DNA from: Oribacterium sp.
GTDB taxonomy: Bacteria; Bacillota_A; Clostridia; Lachnospirales; Lachnospiraceae
Reading direction: 5' to 3'
NCBI GenBank assembly: GCA_017940955.1
Contig: JAGAXP010000256.1
Location: 1-31,807, forward strand
DNA length: 31,807 nt
Shown here: piece after piece, positions 1 through 10,679 of the stretch
Numbering within the stretch: position 1 is the first letter of the stretch
Layout: every line of letters starts with the position of its first letter
Program-made: the position numbers and the translations under genes
Notes under the pieces: model-generated
Seen by the model: only the letters and a program-made list of their open reading frames with translations
Told to the model about the DNA's origin: nothing
Database searches by the model: none

Positions 1-1839
<1,839 letters not shown>

Positions 1840-1882
1840 TTATTATATGAACCTTAATAAAAAGGATATCATACTGTAGGAA

Positions 1883-1910
1883 ATTATAGCATTTCCGCCG
1901 TAAAATGCAA
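1883..1910 (-). promoter_or_regulatory. Predicted sigma-A promoter of nifJ (extended -10)
   Basis: On the minus strand TTGCAT (1905-1910) is separated by 16 nt from TATAAT (1883-1888). A TG one base upstream of the -10 gives an extended -10 element. Transcription would start near 1876, leaving a leader of about 79 nt with a strong Shine-Dalgarno. Prediction from sequence only. Confidence 0.65.
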
Positions 1911-2135
1911 AGAAATAGGGCCTCGTACATGAAAAAATACAAGAAAAATGCATAAAAGAGGCAATTCCCAGTGAATTACTATAGTATATATTGTACAAAA
2001 TCAAAAACAATATCCGTTACATTCTGCCAAAAAAATAATTTCACCTCAGCCCTGTAGTATCAGTCTCCCCAAATGCTTCCGACATATGCCGGATCCGTGA
2101 CCTCCTCTTTTCCAGAGGCGTTTGAAATATATTGG

Positions 2136-2172
2136 AAAAACCGCATGTCCACCATATAGACATGCGGTTTTT
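2136..2172 (-). terminator. Rho-independent terminator after the VanW-domain gene (possibly bidirectional)
   Basis: Perfect 9-bp stem CCGCATGTC / GACATGCGG (2141-2149 with 2159-2167) and a 9-nt loop. It is flanked by five A and five T on the plus strand, so RNA from either direction ends in a U run. It lies 24 nt past the stop of the VanW-domain gene. Confidence 0.85.
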
Positions 2173-2195
2173 GATAATTATAATTATTGACTTTT

Positions 2196-4247
2196 TCAGC
2201 CACCCACTACGGGGCCTTCCTCGATAAGTCCTTCATTCAAAGAATCTCCCAATACAGGAACCGGACCCTCTATATATTCATGAACGGTTTCGGCATTTGT
2301 TTCCGGAGCGGGAGCAGACGGTGCCTCATGCACAGGCTCATTTTCCTCTTCGGGCTCACTGTTATCCTCAGGTCTCTCGACCGCTTCATGCTCCGTGGAC
2401 TCGGTACTGTCTCCGGATTCACCCGCCGGTGTCTCAACTACAGCCTGGCCGTTTTCATCGGTAGCAGCTGTCAGACCCGCTGCCGCGGCCTGTTCTGCAG
2501 CAATAGACGCTGCAATCTCAGGAGAATACTTCTTAGGTGTATGACCACTGTAATGTGTGTAGTGATCCTTGACCTTTTCTGTAGTTCCGTCTGCCTTGTG
2601 AATAACCTTGTATGCCTGCCATTCCGATCCGGCACTACCCTCTGACTCTGTTCCCTCAGTAATGATAACAGGATCAGGTACAGGGAGATCCATGGCCTTC
2701 TCCGAAACAAGTTCCCATGATACTCCCTCAGGAAGAACCCTTACTCCGTAAATCTGAGCATTCATGGTCTGATCCGAATACCAGGTACGGATTCCTATGG
2801 CGTGATCTGAATCATTAACAAACTTATAATCAGGTCCCGGCCAGGAAACCGTAGCATCTGTTCCCGGGGTAACATATGTAGGTGCAAAGGTGTGTGATCT
2901 TCTGTAGGTTGTGGTAAGTCCGGCGCGGAAAACAGCATTGTAAAGTGTGGATGATACCTGGCACACACCTCCGCCGACCTCGGTAACAACCTCACCTTCA
3001 TTATAAGCCGGTGCTCCGCCGTAGCCCTTTTCCTCTGTGCGCTGTCCCACAGTCTGATTGAAAGAGAATTCCTCTCCCGGCTGGAGAACGGTACCGTTTA
3101 TGGCTGCGGCCGCATGCTTGATGTTCCCGTTACGGATGGAATTGGAAGTAGTCTTGGTAGTGAAGGATCCGATGATCTTGTACTTATCCTTAATCGAATC
3201 CAGAGAAGCCGAAACTGTTTTTCCGTCCGCATCAATCTGAGATGAGTAATTGTGATTATTTATGGCCTCCATGACTTTGGCAGCAGTAGTCTCAGCATTA
3301 AGCTCATAACCGTCAACAGAACCTCCGAAAACAAACTCTCCTGTGTCACGGTCATAGGAAGTTATGTCACCATTTTTGGGATTCATCTTCCACACAGTGG
3401 CAAGCTGTGACATGTAGTCATTTATCTGGGACTTAAAATCCGGAAGTGCCAATGCATAATCCGCAGTTACAACACTTTCCGTCTCCGTGCTGCTCTCTGA
3501 CTCATCTTCGGAAGAACTCTCCTCGGTTTCCTGAGTCTCCTTTGACTTAATGTCTTCAAAAATCTGTGCGATCATCTCATCAAGGTTCACCTCTATAAGA
3601 TCCGGCACCGCAAAGCTTGATGCCTCAGGTCTTATGGTTATGGATGAATACGGATTCTCAACCTCAACAGTCTGCTCACTTCCATCATTGTCAGCCTGTA
3701 TCCCTGCCTCAGCTGCAGTCTCCGAAGAACTGTCACCGGAAGAAAGCTCCGGCATACTGAACTCACTTAACAGGGGATTTGTATTGTTGACCACCAGATT
3801 CCAGGTATACTGAGCCTTTATGGCATCCTTAACCTGCTGCTGATTCATCCCGTTGATATTTAAAAGCTGAGCTCCTGCCGCAAAGGAACTGATGTCAAGA
3901 TAAACATCCTCATGTACGCTGTTAGGGTCCAATGTTTCCTCCACAGCATATGTAGTCTCTTCTATCGAAGAATCTGATGATCCGCCCAGTCCGCCCTTAA
4001 GTGCAAAAACCAGTCCGCCCACCAGTATAACTGCCGCAACCGCAGTACCTATAATCAGACCGTAATTTGGTTCTCTGTCAGGTCTTCTGCTATATCGGCT
4101 GTTTGAACTTCTTGTTGTATTATTCTGTGAGCTTACCCGGGAAGATGTACTCCTGCGTTCGCTCTGCTGTGACCCCCGGGCCCTGGATTGCCCCCGCGCC
4201 CTGGACGCCGGACGTTTTCCGGTCATATCTTCAAATCTGTCTGCCAT
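2196..4247 (-). CDS. Membrane-anchored VanW-domain protein
   Basis: Cell-envelope protein of the VanW family, first known from vancomycin-resistance clusters and common in Firmicutes with unknown biochemical role. The 683-residue frame shows a basic, Ser/Arg-rich cytoplasmic N-terminus (1-58), one membrane helix (about 62-84), a linker, and an acidic stretch rich in Ser and Glu (about 235-260). A region resembling the putative peptidoglycan-binding domain often paired with VanW follows (about 285-355), then VanW (about 370-500) with the signature GGGVCQVSSTLYNA at 425-438. The last ~90 residues are Glu/Pro-rich and probably disordered. I chose ATG 4247 because GGAG lies 9 nt upstream; longer in-frame starts up to 4364 lack a good site and would precede the basic region with unrelated sequence. 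Resistance function should not be assumed: no van genes are nearby. It follows uvrC by 203 bp with no obvious terminator between. Confidence 0.87.
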   Translation of the reverse strand: MADRFEDMTGKRPASRARGQSRARGSQQSERRSTSSRVSSQNNTTRSSNSRYSRRPDREPNYGLIIGTAVAAVILVGGLVFALKGGLGGSSDSSIEETTYAVEETLDPNSVHEDVYLDISSFAAGAQLLNINGMNQQQVKDAIKAQYTWNLVVNNTNPLLSEFSMPELSSGDSSSETAAEAGIQADNDGSEQTVEVENPYSSITIRPEASSFAVPDLIEVNLDEMIAQIFEDIKSKETQETEESSSEDESESSTETESVVTADYALALPDFKSQINDYMSQLATVWKMNPKNGDITSYDRDTGEFVFGGSVDGYELNAETTAAKVMEAINNHNYSSQIDADGKTVSASLDSIKDKYKIIGSFTTKTTSNSIRNGNIKHAAAAINGTVLQPGEEFSFNQTVGQRTEEKGYGGAPAYNEGEVVTEVGGGVCQVSSTLYNAVFRAGLTTTYRRSHTFAPTYVTPGTDATVSWPGPDYKFVNDSDHAIGIRTWYSDQTMNAQIYGVRVLPEGVSWELVSEKAMDLPVPDPVIITEGTESEGSAGSEWQAYKVIHKADGTTEKVKDHYTHYSGHTPKKYSPEIAASIAAEQAAAAGLTAATDENGQAVVETPAGESGDSTESTEHEAVERPEDNSEPEEENEPVHEAPSAPAPETNAETVHEYIEGPVPVLGDSLNEGLIEEGPVVGG

Positions 4248-4450
4248 AAAATCTATCTCCATGTATATGATACTTCTCACCCCTGCAGGCACCGCCCACT
4301 GTCTTCCGACGATCTCACAATGCTTAAGCAATAACGGCAAGAAGTAAATCCTATTTTTACTCACATCATCTTATCAGCAATACTAATTTTTGTATATTGT
4401 GATTTTCATTAAATACTAGACAGATTTACGTAAGAAAGATGAACAGTTTT

Positions 4451-6343
4451 TCAACACTCACTCTGCTCTCTGTGGAAAAAGTCATACACCTGTCTCGCAG
4501 AATGATCATCCATTGAAGGGCAGCCGATAAGCTCCTCCAGGGACGCGGCTCTTATGTGATCAATGTCTCCGAACCGTTTCATCAGCGCCTTCTTTCGTAC
4601 CTCTCCCACGCCTTTTATATCATCCAGCAATGACTTTATCTGGCTCTTTTCCCTAAGTGAGCGGTGATAGGTTATGGCAAATCTGTGAACCTCATCCTGA
4701 ATACGGGTGAGCAGCTTAAAGGCTTCACTGTTTTCAGCAAGAGGCAGTTCCCTGTCATCATACAAAAGCGCTCTTGTTCTGTGATGATCATCCTTAACCA
4801 TACCGCAGACCTCCACCGAGGTTATGCCAAGCTCCGAAAGCACCTGCCTGCAGACATTAACCTGTCCCTTGCCTCCATCCATACAGATAAGATCCGGGAA
4901 ATTTGAAAAGGAGCCCATGGAATCATCCTTTCCGGCGACTGCATTATCCTTCATCTCACTCAGACCATGTTCAAAGCGGCGGGTAAGCATCTCATACATG
5001 GACGCATAGTCATCCGGTCCCTGAACCGATTTGATACGAAACTTTCTGTAATCATTATTCTTGGGCTTACCGTTCTGATACACCACCATGGAACCGACGT
5101 TAAGAGCTCCCATGGTATTTGAAATATCGTAGGACTCGATGCGGATAGGCGGCTTTTCAAGACCGATGATATCCTGAAGCTCCTTAACCGCCCTGGCACA
5201 TTTTGCATCCTGCTCACGGTACTGCTGTCTGTAACGGTTCATGAGAATTCCGGCATTGGTGATGGCAAGCTCCACAAGCTTTTCCTTTTTGCCTATCTGA
5301 GGAGTGATAATGCTTACCTTTCTGCCCTTCTCGCGACTAAGCCACTGTTCAAGTATGTCTTTTTCGGGGAGCTCCGTCTGAACCCAGAGCTCGTGAGGAA
5401 TAAAAGGCGTTCCGTTATAATACTGCTCTATAAAATCGTTGAGGATCTCTTCATCGGTTTCTTCCTGATCGATGTCTACAAACTGATGGTCTCTTCCTAT
5501 GATCTTTCCGTCCCGGACGAAGAATATCTGAACGATACAGTCAGAAAATTCTCTTCTCATACCTATGATATCCCGGTCACCGGAATCATAGGCAACAATC
5601 TTCTGCCTGTTTTGCACAGCTTCAATGGCCTTAATAAGGTCCCTCATTTCCATGGCAGTTTCAAAATCCAGATTATCGGAAGCCCTCATCATTTTGCGAT
5701 GCAGTTCCTTCACGATATCCTCATACTTTCCGTTAAGAAAATCTATGGCCTTATCCACCTGAATTTTATAATCAGCCTTACTTTGTCTGCCGATGCAGGG
5801 CCCGTCACACTGATGGATGTCATAGTACATGCACTTATTGGCAAGGGGTGCATCCTCTGAAAATACCTTATTACAGTTTCTTATATGGAAAGTCCTTCGT
5901 ATAAGGTCTATAACCTCATTTACCTGATCGTTTGAGGCATAGGGGCCGAAATATTTACCTTTATCCGTAGCTCTTTTCCTGACCTTGAGAACCCTCGGGT
6001 ACTGTTCAAAGGTAACCTTGATATAGGGATAGGTTTTGTCATCTTTAAGCAGTGTATTGTATCTGGGTTTATGCTCCTTGATGAGATTGTTTTCCAGCAT
6101 CAGGGCTTCAAGCTCGGAGTCTACAACTATATATTCGAATCTCTCCACCAGACTCACCATCTGCCGGATCTTCGCTGATTTTTTATAGGACTTCTGAAAA
6201 TACTGTTTTACACGGTTTTTAAGGACCTTCGCCTTGCCGACGTAAATAATTTCGTCCTTGGGTCCATGCATAAGATAAACTCCCGGCAAAGCCGGGAGTT
6301 TTTTCAGTTCTTCATCAAAATTAAATTTACTGTTGTCTCGCAT
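4451..6343 (-). CDS. uvrC: UvrABC system protein C (excinuclease subunit)
   Basis: Makes the 3' and 5' incisions around a lesion in nucleotide excision repair, after UvrAB loads UvrB on damaged DNA. The 630-residue product is of normal length and has all expected parts in order: GIY-YIG nuclease domain (about 17-95; PGVYLM and IIYVGKAK visible), a Cys-containing region (about 155-185), UVR motif that contacts UvrB (about 200-235), RNase H-like nuclease domain with IESYDISN (about 400-410), and tandem helix-hairpin-helix motifs at the C-terminus (GVGEVRKKALMKRFG). It starts 5 bp after the leuS stop with only a weak ribosome site inside the end of leuS, suggesting translational coupling in a leuS-uvrC operon. 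A perfect hairpin lies in its early codons (6277-6304). Confidence 0.96.
   Translation of the reverse strand: MRDNSKFNFDEELKKLPALPGVYLMHGPKDEIIYVGKAKVLKNRVKQYFQKSYKKSAKIRQMVSLVERFEYIVVDSELEALMLENNLIKEHKPRYNTLLKDDKTYPYIKVTFEQYPRVLKVRKRATDKGKYFGPYASNDQVNEVIDLIRRTFHIRNCNKVFSEDAPLANKCMYYDIHQCDGPCIGRQSKADYKIQVDKAIDFLNGKYEDIVKELHRKMMRASDNLDFETAMEMRDLIKAIEAVQNRQKIVAYDSGDRDIIGMRREFSDCIVQIFFVRDGKIIGRDHQFVDIDQEETDEEILNDFIEQYYNGTPFIPHELWVQTELPEKDILEQWLSREKGRKVSIITPQIGKKEKLVELAITNAGILMNRYRQQYREQDAKCARAVKELQDIIGLEKPPIRIESYDISNTMGALNVGSMVVYQNGKPKNNDYRKFRIKSVQGPDDYASMYEMLTRRFEHGLSEMKDNAVAGKDDSMGSFSNFPDLICMDGGKGQVNVCRQVLSELGITSVEVCGMVKDDHHRTRALLYDDRELPLAENSEAFKLLTRIQDEVHRFAITYHRSLREKSQIKSLLDDIKGVGEVRKKALMKRFGDIDHIRAASLEELIGCPSMDDHSARQVYDFFHREQSEC
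6277..6304 (+). repeat. Perfect 11-bp inverted repeat with T run, inside uvrC codons 13-23
   Basis: AAACTCCCGGC (6277-6287), loop AAA, GCCGGGAGTTT (6291-6301). Read on the plus strand the stem ends in TTTTTT (6299-6304) and has the full form of an intrinsic terminator, antisense to uvrC. On the sense strand it gives the same stem with only three T after it. It encodes the conserved LPALPGVY segment of the GIY-YIG domain, so the amino acids constrain part of the palindrome. Confidence 0.6.
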
Positions 6344-6348
6344 ATATT

Positions 6349-8766
6349 TTACTTAACTACGAAGTTCAGTATCTTTCCCTTTACAAAGATAACTTTAACG
6401 ATGTTCTTGCCATCAAGGAACTTGTTGATCTGCGGATCAGCCTTGGCAGCCTCAACTGCTGCATCCTGGTCAGCTTCAGCAGGGATGTCAACATTACCAC
6501 GTACCTTACCGTTAACCTGAACACCCATGTTGATGACTGCATCCTTTGTCTTCTCTTCATCATACTCCGGCCACTGAGCCAGTGTAAGAAGTCCCTCGCA
6601 TCCGAGAGTCTCATAAATCTCCTCGGTAAGATGAGGTGCAAACGGATGAAGGAGCTTTATAAACACAATAAGGTCATTCTTTGTGATGGCACCTGCCTTT
6701 GTAAAGTCATTGATAAGAGTCATCAGTGCTGCAATGGCAGTATTGAACTTCATACGCTCGATATCATCGGAAACCTTCTTGATAGTCTTGTGAAGCTTTG
6801 ACTCAAGGCCTGCATCCTCCTTGTCAAGAGTTGCGATATCTGTAAGTCCGGAAACTCTGTCAAGGAAACGCTTAACGCCACGTACTCCTTCATCGCTCCA
6901 TGGAGCAGCTGCTGTATAGTCACTCATAAAGAGAACGTATGCACGAAGTGTATCTGCACCGTAAGAATCAACGATATTCAGCGGATCGATAACATTACCC
7001 TTTGACTTGGACATCTTCTCTCCGTCAGGTCCGAGGATAAGTCCCTGGTAGGATCTCTTTGCATAAGGCTCCGGTGTAGGAACCAGCTTCTGGTCATAAA
7101 GGAACTGATGCCAGAATCTTGAGTAAAGAAGGTGTCTGGTAACGTGCTCCATACCGCCGTTGTAATGATCAACCGGAAGCCAGTACTTAAGTTTATCCGC
7201 ATCGGCAAATGCCTTGTCATTGTTGGCATCGCAGAATCTCAGGAAATACCATGAGGAACCTGCCCACTGAGGCATGGTGTCTGTCTCTCTCTTTGCTGCA
7301 CCGCCGCACTTAGGGCATGTGCAGTTTACGAAGCTTTCAATCTTTGCAAGCGGTGACTGACCGTCAGTACCCGGCTCGAAATTTTCAACATCCGGAAGTG
7401 TAAGGGGCAGCTGATCCTCAGGAACACCGACAGTTCCGCACTGAGGACAGTGGATAAGAGGAATAGGCTCTCCCCAGTAACGCTGACGGTTGAATGCCCA
7501 GTCCTTCATCTTGTACTGAACGCCCTTGTGTCCGATGCCCTTTTCCTCAAGAACAGTGAGCATCTTTGCGATGGAATCCTTCTTGTTTGTGAATCCGTTA
7601 AGGATGTCGGAGTTAACCATCTCTCCGTCGCCTGTATAGGCTTCCTTTTCAATGTCTCCGCCCTTTATAACTTCAACGATATCTACGCCGAATTTCTTCG
7701 CGAAATCATAGTCTCTCTGATCGTGAGCAGGAACAGCCATGATAGCTCCTGTTCCATAGCCCATCATTACATAGTCCGCGATAAATACAGGGATCTGCTT
7801 TCCTGTAACAGGATTTACAGCCTTAAGACCTGCAATCTTTACGCCGGTCTTATCCTTTACAAGCTGAGTTCGCTGGAACTCTGTCTTCTTTGCAGCGTCC
7901 TCTCTATACTTCAGGACCTCATCCCAGTTTGTAATCTTGTCCTTGTACTTATCAAGGGCAGGATGCTCCGGAGCAACAACCATGAAGGTTACTCCGTAAA
8001 GGGTATCGCATCTTGTGGTATAGATCTCAAGCTTATCGAGAACAGATCCATTGCTTTCATCCGCAAGCTCGAAGTTAACGAATGCACCCGTGGAACGTCC
8101 GATCCAGCTTACCTGCTGCTGCTTGATGCTTTCAGGATACTCAACGTCATCAAGACCATCCAGAAGTCTGTCTGCATATTTTGTGATCTTCAGGTACCAG
8201 ACATCCTTTGGAAGCTGAACTACATCGCTATGGCAGATATCACACTTACCGCCCTGTGAGTCTTCGTTGGAAAGAACCACCTTACAGTTTGGGCAATAGT
8301 TTACGAGAGTCTTTGCTCTGAATACAAGTCCCTTGTTAAAGAGCTGAAGGAAGATCCACTGTGTCCACTTATAGTAATCCGCATGTGAAGTTGCAATCTC
8401 TCTTGACCAGTCAAAAGAAAATCCAACCTGTCTCATCTGTTCCTTGAAATGATCGATATTCTTCTCTGTGATGATGTGCGGATGTGTATTGGTCTTGATA
8501 GCATAGTTCTCCGCAGGAAGTCCGAAGGAATCAAATCCCATAGGGAACAGAACATTGTAGCCCTGCATTCTTCTCTTACGTGCAAGAACCTCGATACTTG
8601 AATAGGCCTTGATATGTCCAACGTGCATTCCCGCTCCTGACGGATATGGAAACTCTACAAGTCCGTACCATTTTGGACGCTTGTCAAAATCCACTGCCTT
8701 AAAGGCATCAGCCTCTTTCCACTTTGTCTGCCACTTAGGCTCGATTTTCTTAAAATTATATTGCAT
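6349..8766 (-). CDS. leuS: Leucyl-tRNA synthetase
   Basis: Class I synthetase that charges tRNA-Leu, with an editing domain that clears mischarged amino acids. The product is 805 residues, a normal bacterial length. Seen: HVGH at 48-51 (the HIGH motif), a zinc-ribbon-like segment CPNC...CDIC (about 157-178), the CP1 editing region (about 220-410; its conserved GYGTGAIMAVPAHDQRD is present), a second Cys-pair region (about 440-500), KMSKS in DGEKMSKSKG, and the C-terminal anticodon-binding and LeuRS-C parts. I took ATG 8766, preceded by AAGGGG 9-10 nt upstream, rather than the TTG two codons earlier, which would sit only 3 nt from that site. The promoter is at 8899-8926; no T-box was found in the ~125-nt leader. 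It is followed 5 bp later by uvrC. Confidence 0.97.
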   Translation of the reverse strand: MQYNFKKIEPKWQTKWKEADAFKAVDFDKRPKWYGLVEFPYPSGAGMHVGHIKAYSSIEVLARKRRMQGYNVLFPMGFDSFGLPAENYAIKTNTHPHIITEKNIDHFKEQMRQVGFSFDWSREIATSHADYYKWTQWIFLQLFNKGLVFRAKTLVNYCPNCKVVLSNEDSQGGKCDICHSDVVQLPKDVWYLKITKYADRLLDGLDDVEYPESIKQQQVSWIGRSTGAFVNFELADESNGSVLDKLEIYTTRCDTLYGVTFMVVAPEHPALDKYKDKITNWDEVLKYREDAAKKTEFQRTQLVKDKTGVKIAGLKAVNPVTGKQIPVFIADYVMMGYGTGAIMAVPAHDQRDYDFAKKFGVDIVEVIKGGDIEKEAYTGDGEMVNSDILNGFTNKKDSIAKMLTVLEEKGIGHKGVQYKMKDWAFNRQRYWGEPIPLIHCPQCGTVGVPEDQLPLTLPDVENFEPGTDGQSPLAKIESFVNCTCPKCGGAAKRETDTMPQWAGSSWYFLRFCDANNDKAFADADKLKYWLPVDHYNGGMEHVTRHLLYSRFWHQFLYDQKLVPTPEPYAKRSYQGLILGPDGEKMSKSKGNVIDPLNIVDSYGADTLRAYVLFMSDYTAAAPWSDEGVRGVKRFLDRVSGLTDIATLDKEDAGLESKLHKTIKKVSDDIERMKFNTAIAALMTLINDFTKAGAITKNDLIVFIKLLHPFAPHLTEEIYETLGCEGLLTLAQWPEYDEEKTKDAVINMGVQVNGKVRGNVDIPAEADQDAAVEAAKADPQINKFLDGKNIVKVIFVKGKILNFVVK

Positions 8767-8809
8767 AACCAATTTCCCCTTGTGAAATCATGTTGAAGTA
8801 ACTTTTCTG

Positions 8810-8845
8810 CCTTCCGGCATCCCGGCTTATCATAAATCCGGAAAG
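8810..8845 (-). promoter_or_regulatory. Hairpin in the leuS leader RNA
   Basis: CTTTCCGG (minus strand, 8838-8845) can pair with CCGGAAGG (8810-8817), one G-T pair, around a 20-nt loop. It sits about 44 nt before the leuS start. It lacks the T-box sequence and any U run, so it is only a structured leader of unknown role. Confidence 0.35.
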
Positions 8846-8898
8846 TCAATATCTGCCTGCTTTTAATAAAACGCAGGTACTTATACCAACGAAATCTA

Positions 8899-8926
8899 AT
8901 TATAACAGAAAGAATCCTTACGTCAA
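8899..8926 (-). promoter_or_regulatory. Predicted sigma-A promoter of leuS-uvrC
   Basis: TTGACG (8921-8926), 16-nt spacer, perfect TATAAT (8899-8904) on the minus strand. Transcription would begin near 8892 and give a leader of about 125 nt before leuS. Confidence 0.75.
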
Positions 8927-8948
8927 AGATTTTAACGTTTCCAAAGGA

Positions 8949-8978
8949 ATATCCGGCATAGCTGTTATAACCGGATAT
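8949..8978 (-). terminator. Terminator-like hairpin after the DUF4015 lipoprotein gene
   Basis: ATATCCGG / CCGGATAT (8949-8956 with 8971-8978), 8-bp perfect stem, 14-nt loop, 22 nt past the stop codon at 9000. The run after it on the minus strand is TCCTTTGG, so it is a weak terminator at best. Confidence 0.4.
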
Positions 8979-8999
8979 CAATCCCGGGTCTTAACAGAA

Positions 9000-10238
9000 T
9001 CACGCCGGGAGAAACGCATCCCACTGATACTCATTGTTGGCATTCCATATAAGCCACTCATCATATCCGGCATCGTAGACCGCCTGTATCTCCTGCCTTA
9101 TCTCTTCAGGCCCATAATGGAGATAACTTGAAAGATATGAAGCCGTAAATCCCTGAAGCCATGGGCGGACCTTTGCCTGATGCACGCCCTCAACCTCCTC
9201 CAGTAAAAGATCCTTTTTGGAAGCATTGCAGGCGCCAAGTATAGCTTCATAAGGATGCCTGTCCGGGACATCCAGTCCAAAATTCCCGTTTCCGTAGTGG
9301 GAAGGATAGATCATGGGACACATATAATCCACGGCGCTTGCCATAACCGGATAATCCTGTCCTACAGAAATAGTATCAACATAGGAGCCAATGATGGTTC
9401 CGAAAACATCCGCAGACATAAACACGTTCTTATCCGCCAGTCTGTCCGAAGCAAACTTGATAAATTCAGTGATGATCTCTGTTTTGTCCATGCCCTGGGT
9501 TTCTTCATCGGTGTAAGTAACATTGTTCATGCCCTTTTCCGTACAGAATCTCACATAGTCAAACTGTATTTCATCAAAACCCGCGTCAGCACACTGCTCC
9601 GCTACCTGCACCTTATACTCCCAGGCTTCACGGTTATAGGGATTAATCCATGTCATACCGGAGGCATCGTGAAATACCGTTCCGTCATTATTGTGGTTCA
9701 GCCACTCCGGCTTAACCTGTTCAAGGAAAGGGTCCCTGAAGGTCACTATACGGGCAATGGCGTAAATATTATGCTCCTTCAGCATAGACATGAGCGCATC
9801 GATGTCCGGAATGGTCTCCTGCACCGAACCGATGGAATCGATGAGTTCACCACCCATCTTGTACTCGATATGTCCCTTATCTTCCAGGATATCTATGACG
9901 ACTGCGTTGATCTCGGTGGCATCAATGTGCTCAACGATCGTCTTCATTTTCTCCGCTCCCGCAACCTTGGAGCTGATATAGACACCCTTTACCTTAACCG
10001 GAGGTTTATCCGGCACCTTTTTCGTCCAGACAGCCGCCTGTTCTATGGCCGCACTTTCGGATTCCTCGATTTTTATCTGCTCCTCAAGTGACTCCATAAA
10101 CCTGGATTCCTCAATGGATTCAGATTCGTATTGTATAAGCTCATCCGACTTATTCACGCTATAAACTATAGGCGAATGCTTCTGACATCCGATCATCATC
10201 AGACTCAGCAGCATGATCACCGTTAATAACCTTTTCAT
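9000..10238 (-). CDS. Lipoprotein with DUF4015 putative glycoside-hydrolase (TIM-barrel) domain
   Basis: Predicted secreted lipoprotein of 412 residues. The N-terminus has a charged start, a hydrophobic stretch and a lipobox ending at Cys18 (MMIGC). Next comes a Glu/Ser-rich linker (about 30-70), then a TIM-barrel-like domain (about 84-412). That domain begins with KGVYISS and has the DILEDKG, DEIQFDYVRF (about 222-231) and CPMIYPSHY segments I associate with DUF4015, a putative glycoside hydrolase family found on Firmicute surfaces. The substrate is unknown; activity on cell-wall or capsule sugar is inference. ATG 10238 was chosen because GGAG lies 5 nt upstream and the signal peptide starts there; the frame runs on upstream through rpmF's terminator without a sensible start. 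It is separated from rpmF by a terminator, so expression may depend on its own unseen promoter or readthrough. Confidence 0.85.
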   Translation of the reverse strand: MKRLLTVIMLLSLMMIGCQKHSPIVYSVNKSDELIQYESESIEESRFMESLEEQIKIEESESAAIEQAAVWTKKVPDKPPVKVKGVYISSKVAGAEKMKTIVEHIDATEINAVVIDILEDKGHIEYKMGGELIDSIGSVQETIPDIDALMSMLKEHNIYAIARIVTFRDPFLEQVKPEWLNHNNDGTVFHDASGMTWINPYNREAWEYKVQVAEQCADAGFDEIQFDYVRFCTEKGMNNVTYTDEETQGMDKTEIITEFIKFASDRLADKNVFMSADVFGTIIGSYVDTISVGQDYPVMASAVDYMCPMIYPSHYGNGNFGLDVPDRHPYEAILGACNASKKDLLLEEVEGVHQAKVRPWLQGFTASYLSSYLHYGPEEIRQEIQAVYDAGYDEWLIWNANNEYQWDAFLPA

Positions 10239-10257
10239 AAAAACTCCATTCCGATAC

Positions 10258-10290
10258 AGAAAAAACCCTGAAGTATAACACTTCAGGGTT
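10258..10290 (-). terminator. Rho-independent terminator after rpmF
   Basis: Perfect 10-bp stem AACCCTGAAG / CTTCAGGGTT (10264-10273 with 10281-10290), 7-nt loop, followed on the minus strand by a TTTTTT run (10260-10265, partly in the stem). It starts 27 nt past the rpmF stop. Confidence 0.88.
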
Positions 10291-10317
10291 AAATATCTCT
10301 CATTAATCCGGTAAAGA

Positions 10318-10500
10318 TCAGTCCTCAACCTTAACGATCTCACGCTTGTTGTAAGATCCGCAAGCCTTGCAGACTCTGTGAGGCATAACAAGAGCACCAC
10401 ACTTTGAACACTTTACAAGGTTCATCTTTCCCATCTTCCAGTTAGCTCTTCTTGAATCTCTGCGAGCCTTAGATGAATGATTCTTAGGACAAATTGACAT
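10318..10500 (-). CDS. rpmF: 50S ribosomal protein L32
   Basis: Small zinc-ribbon protein of the large ribosomal subunit. The 60-residue product begins MSICPKNHSSKARRDSRRAN, the basic N-terminal tail of the family, and has the zinc-binding pairs CSKC (31-34) and CKAC (44-47). ATG 10500 is preceded by AAGGAGGT 6-7 nt upstream; the longer frame to 10539 would run into the promoter. It has a near-consensus promoter and its own terminator, so it looks monocistronic. In many Firmicutes rpmF is preceded by a YceD/DUF177 gene and followed by plsX; neither is here, though tmcAL (ylbM), often linked to it, lies about 5 kb upstream. Confidence 0.97.
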   Translation of the reverse strand: MSICPKNHSSKARRDSRRANWKMGKMNLVKCSKCGALVMPHRVCKACGSYNKREIVKVED

Positions 10501-10528
10501 ATTTACACCTCCTTCGTCATACCGAGAA

Positions 10529-10557
10529 ATTATATCCAACCGGTTATTTTATGTCAA
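10529..10557 (-). promoter_or_regulatory. Consensus sigma-A promoter of rpmF
   Basis: TTGACA (10552-10557), 17-nt spacer, TATAAT (10529-10534) on the minus strand: both hexamers match consensus exactly. The start would fall near 10522, giving a ~22-nt leader that is mainly the ribosome binding site. This suits a strongly expressed ribosomal protein. Confidence 0.9.
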
Positions 10558-10679
10558 GCAAAATCATAATTGATTTTAGCAATTGCACGCTCGATATACG
10601 ATACTACTTTACCGGAAGAAATGCAAGCAAAATTTGCAGCATAATCTGCAATTGTACACATCAATATACAAAACACGGC

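Noticed and set aside
1911..2135. Riboswitch in the nifJ upstream region
   Set aside because: Several small hairpins can be drawn, but none matches a class I know, and the likely nifJ promoter lies downstream of them.
2196..4247. Vancomycin resistance gene
   Set aside because: The VanW domain is widespread in Firmicutes without resistance, and no vanHAX-type genes are present.
7450..8259. 269-codon plus-strand frame antisense to leuS
   Set aside because: Lies wholly inside the conserved leuS frame; the translation shows no known motif and no ribosome site was found. Shadow frame.
8767..8898. T-box riboswitch or leucine leader peptide before leuS
   Set aside because: The ~125-nt leader is too short and lacks the conserved T-box sequence; short frames in it (for example one overlapping the leuS start) contain no leucine-codon run.
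9255..10091. 278-codon plus-strand frame antisense to the DUF4015 gene
   Set aside because: Shadow of a well-supported lipoprotein gene on the other strand; no domain features.
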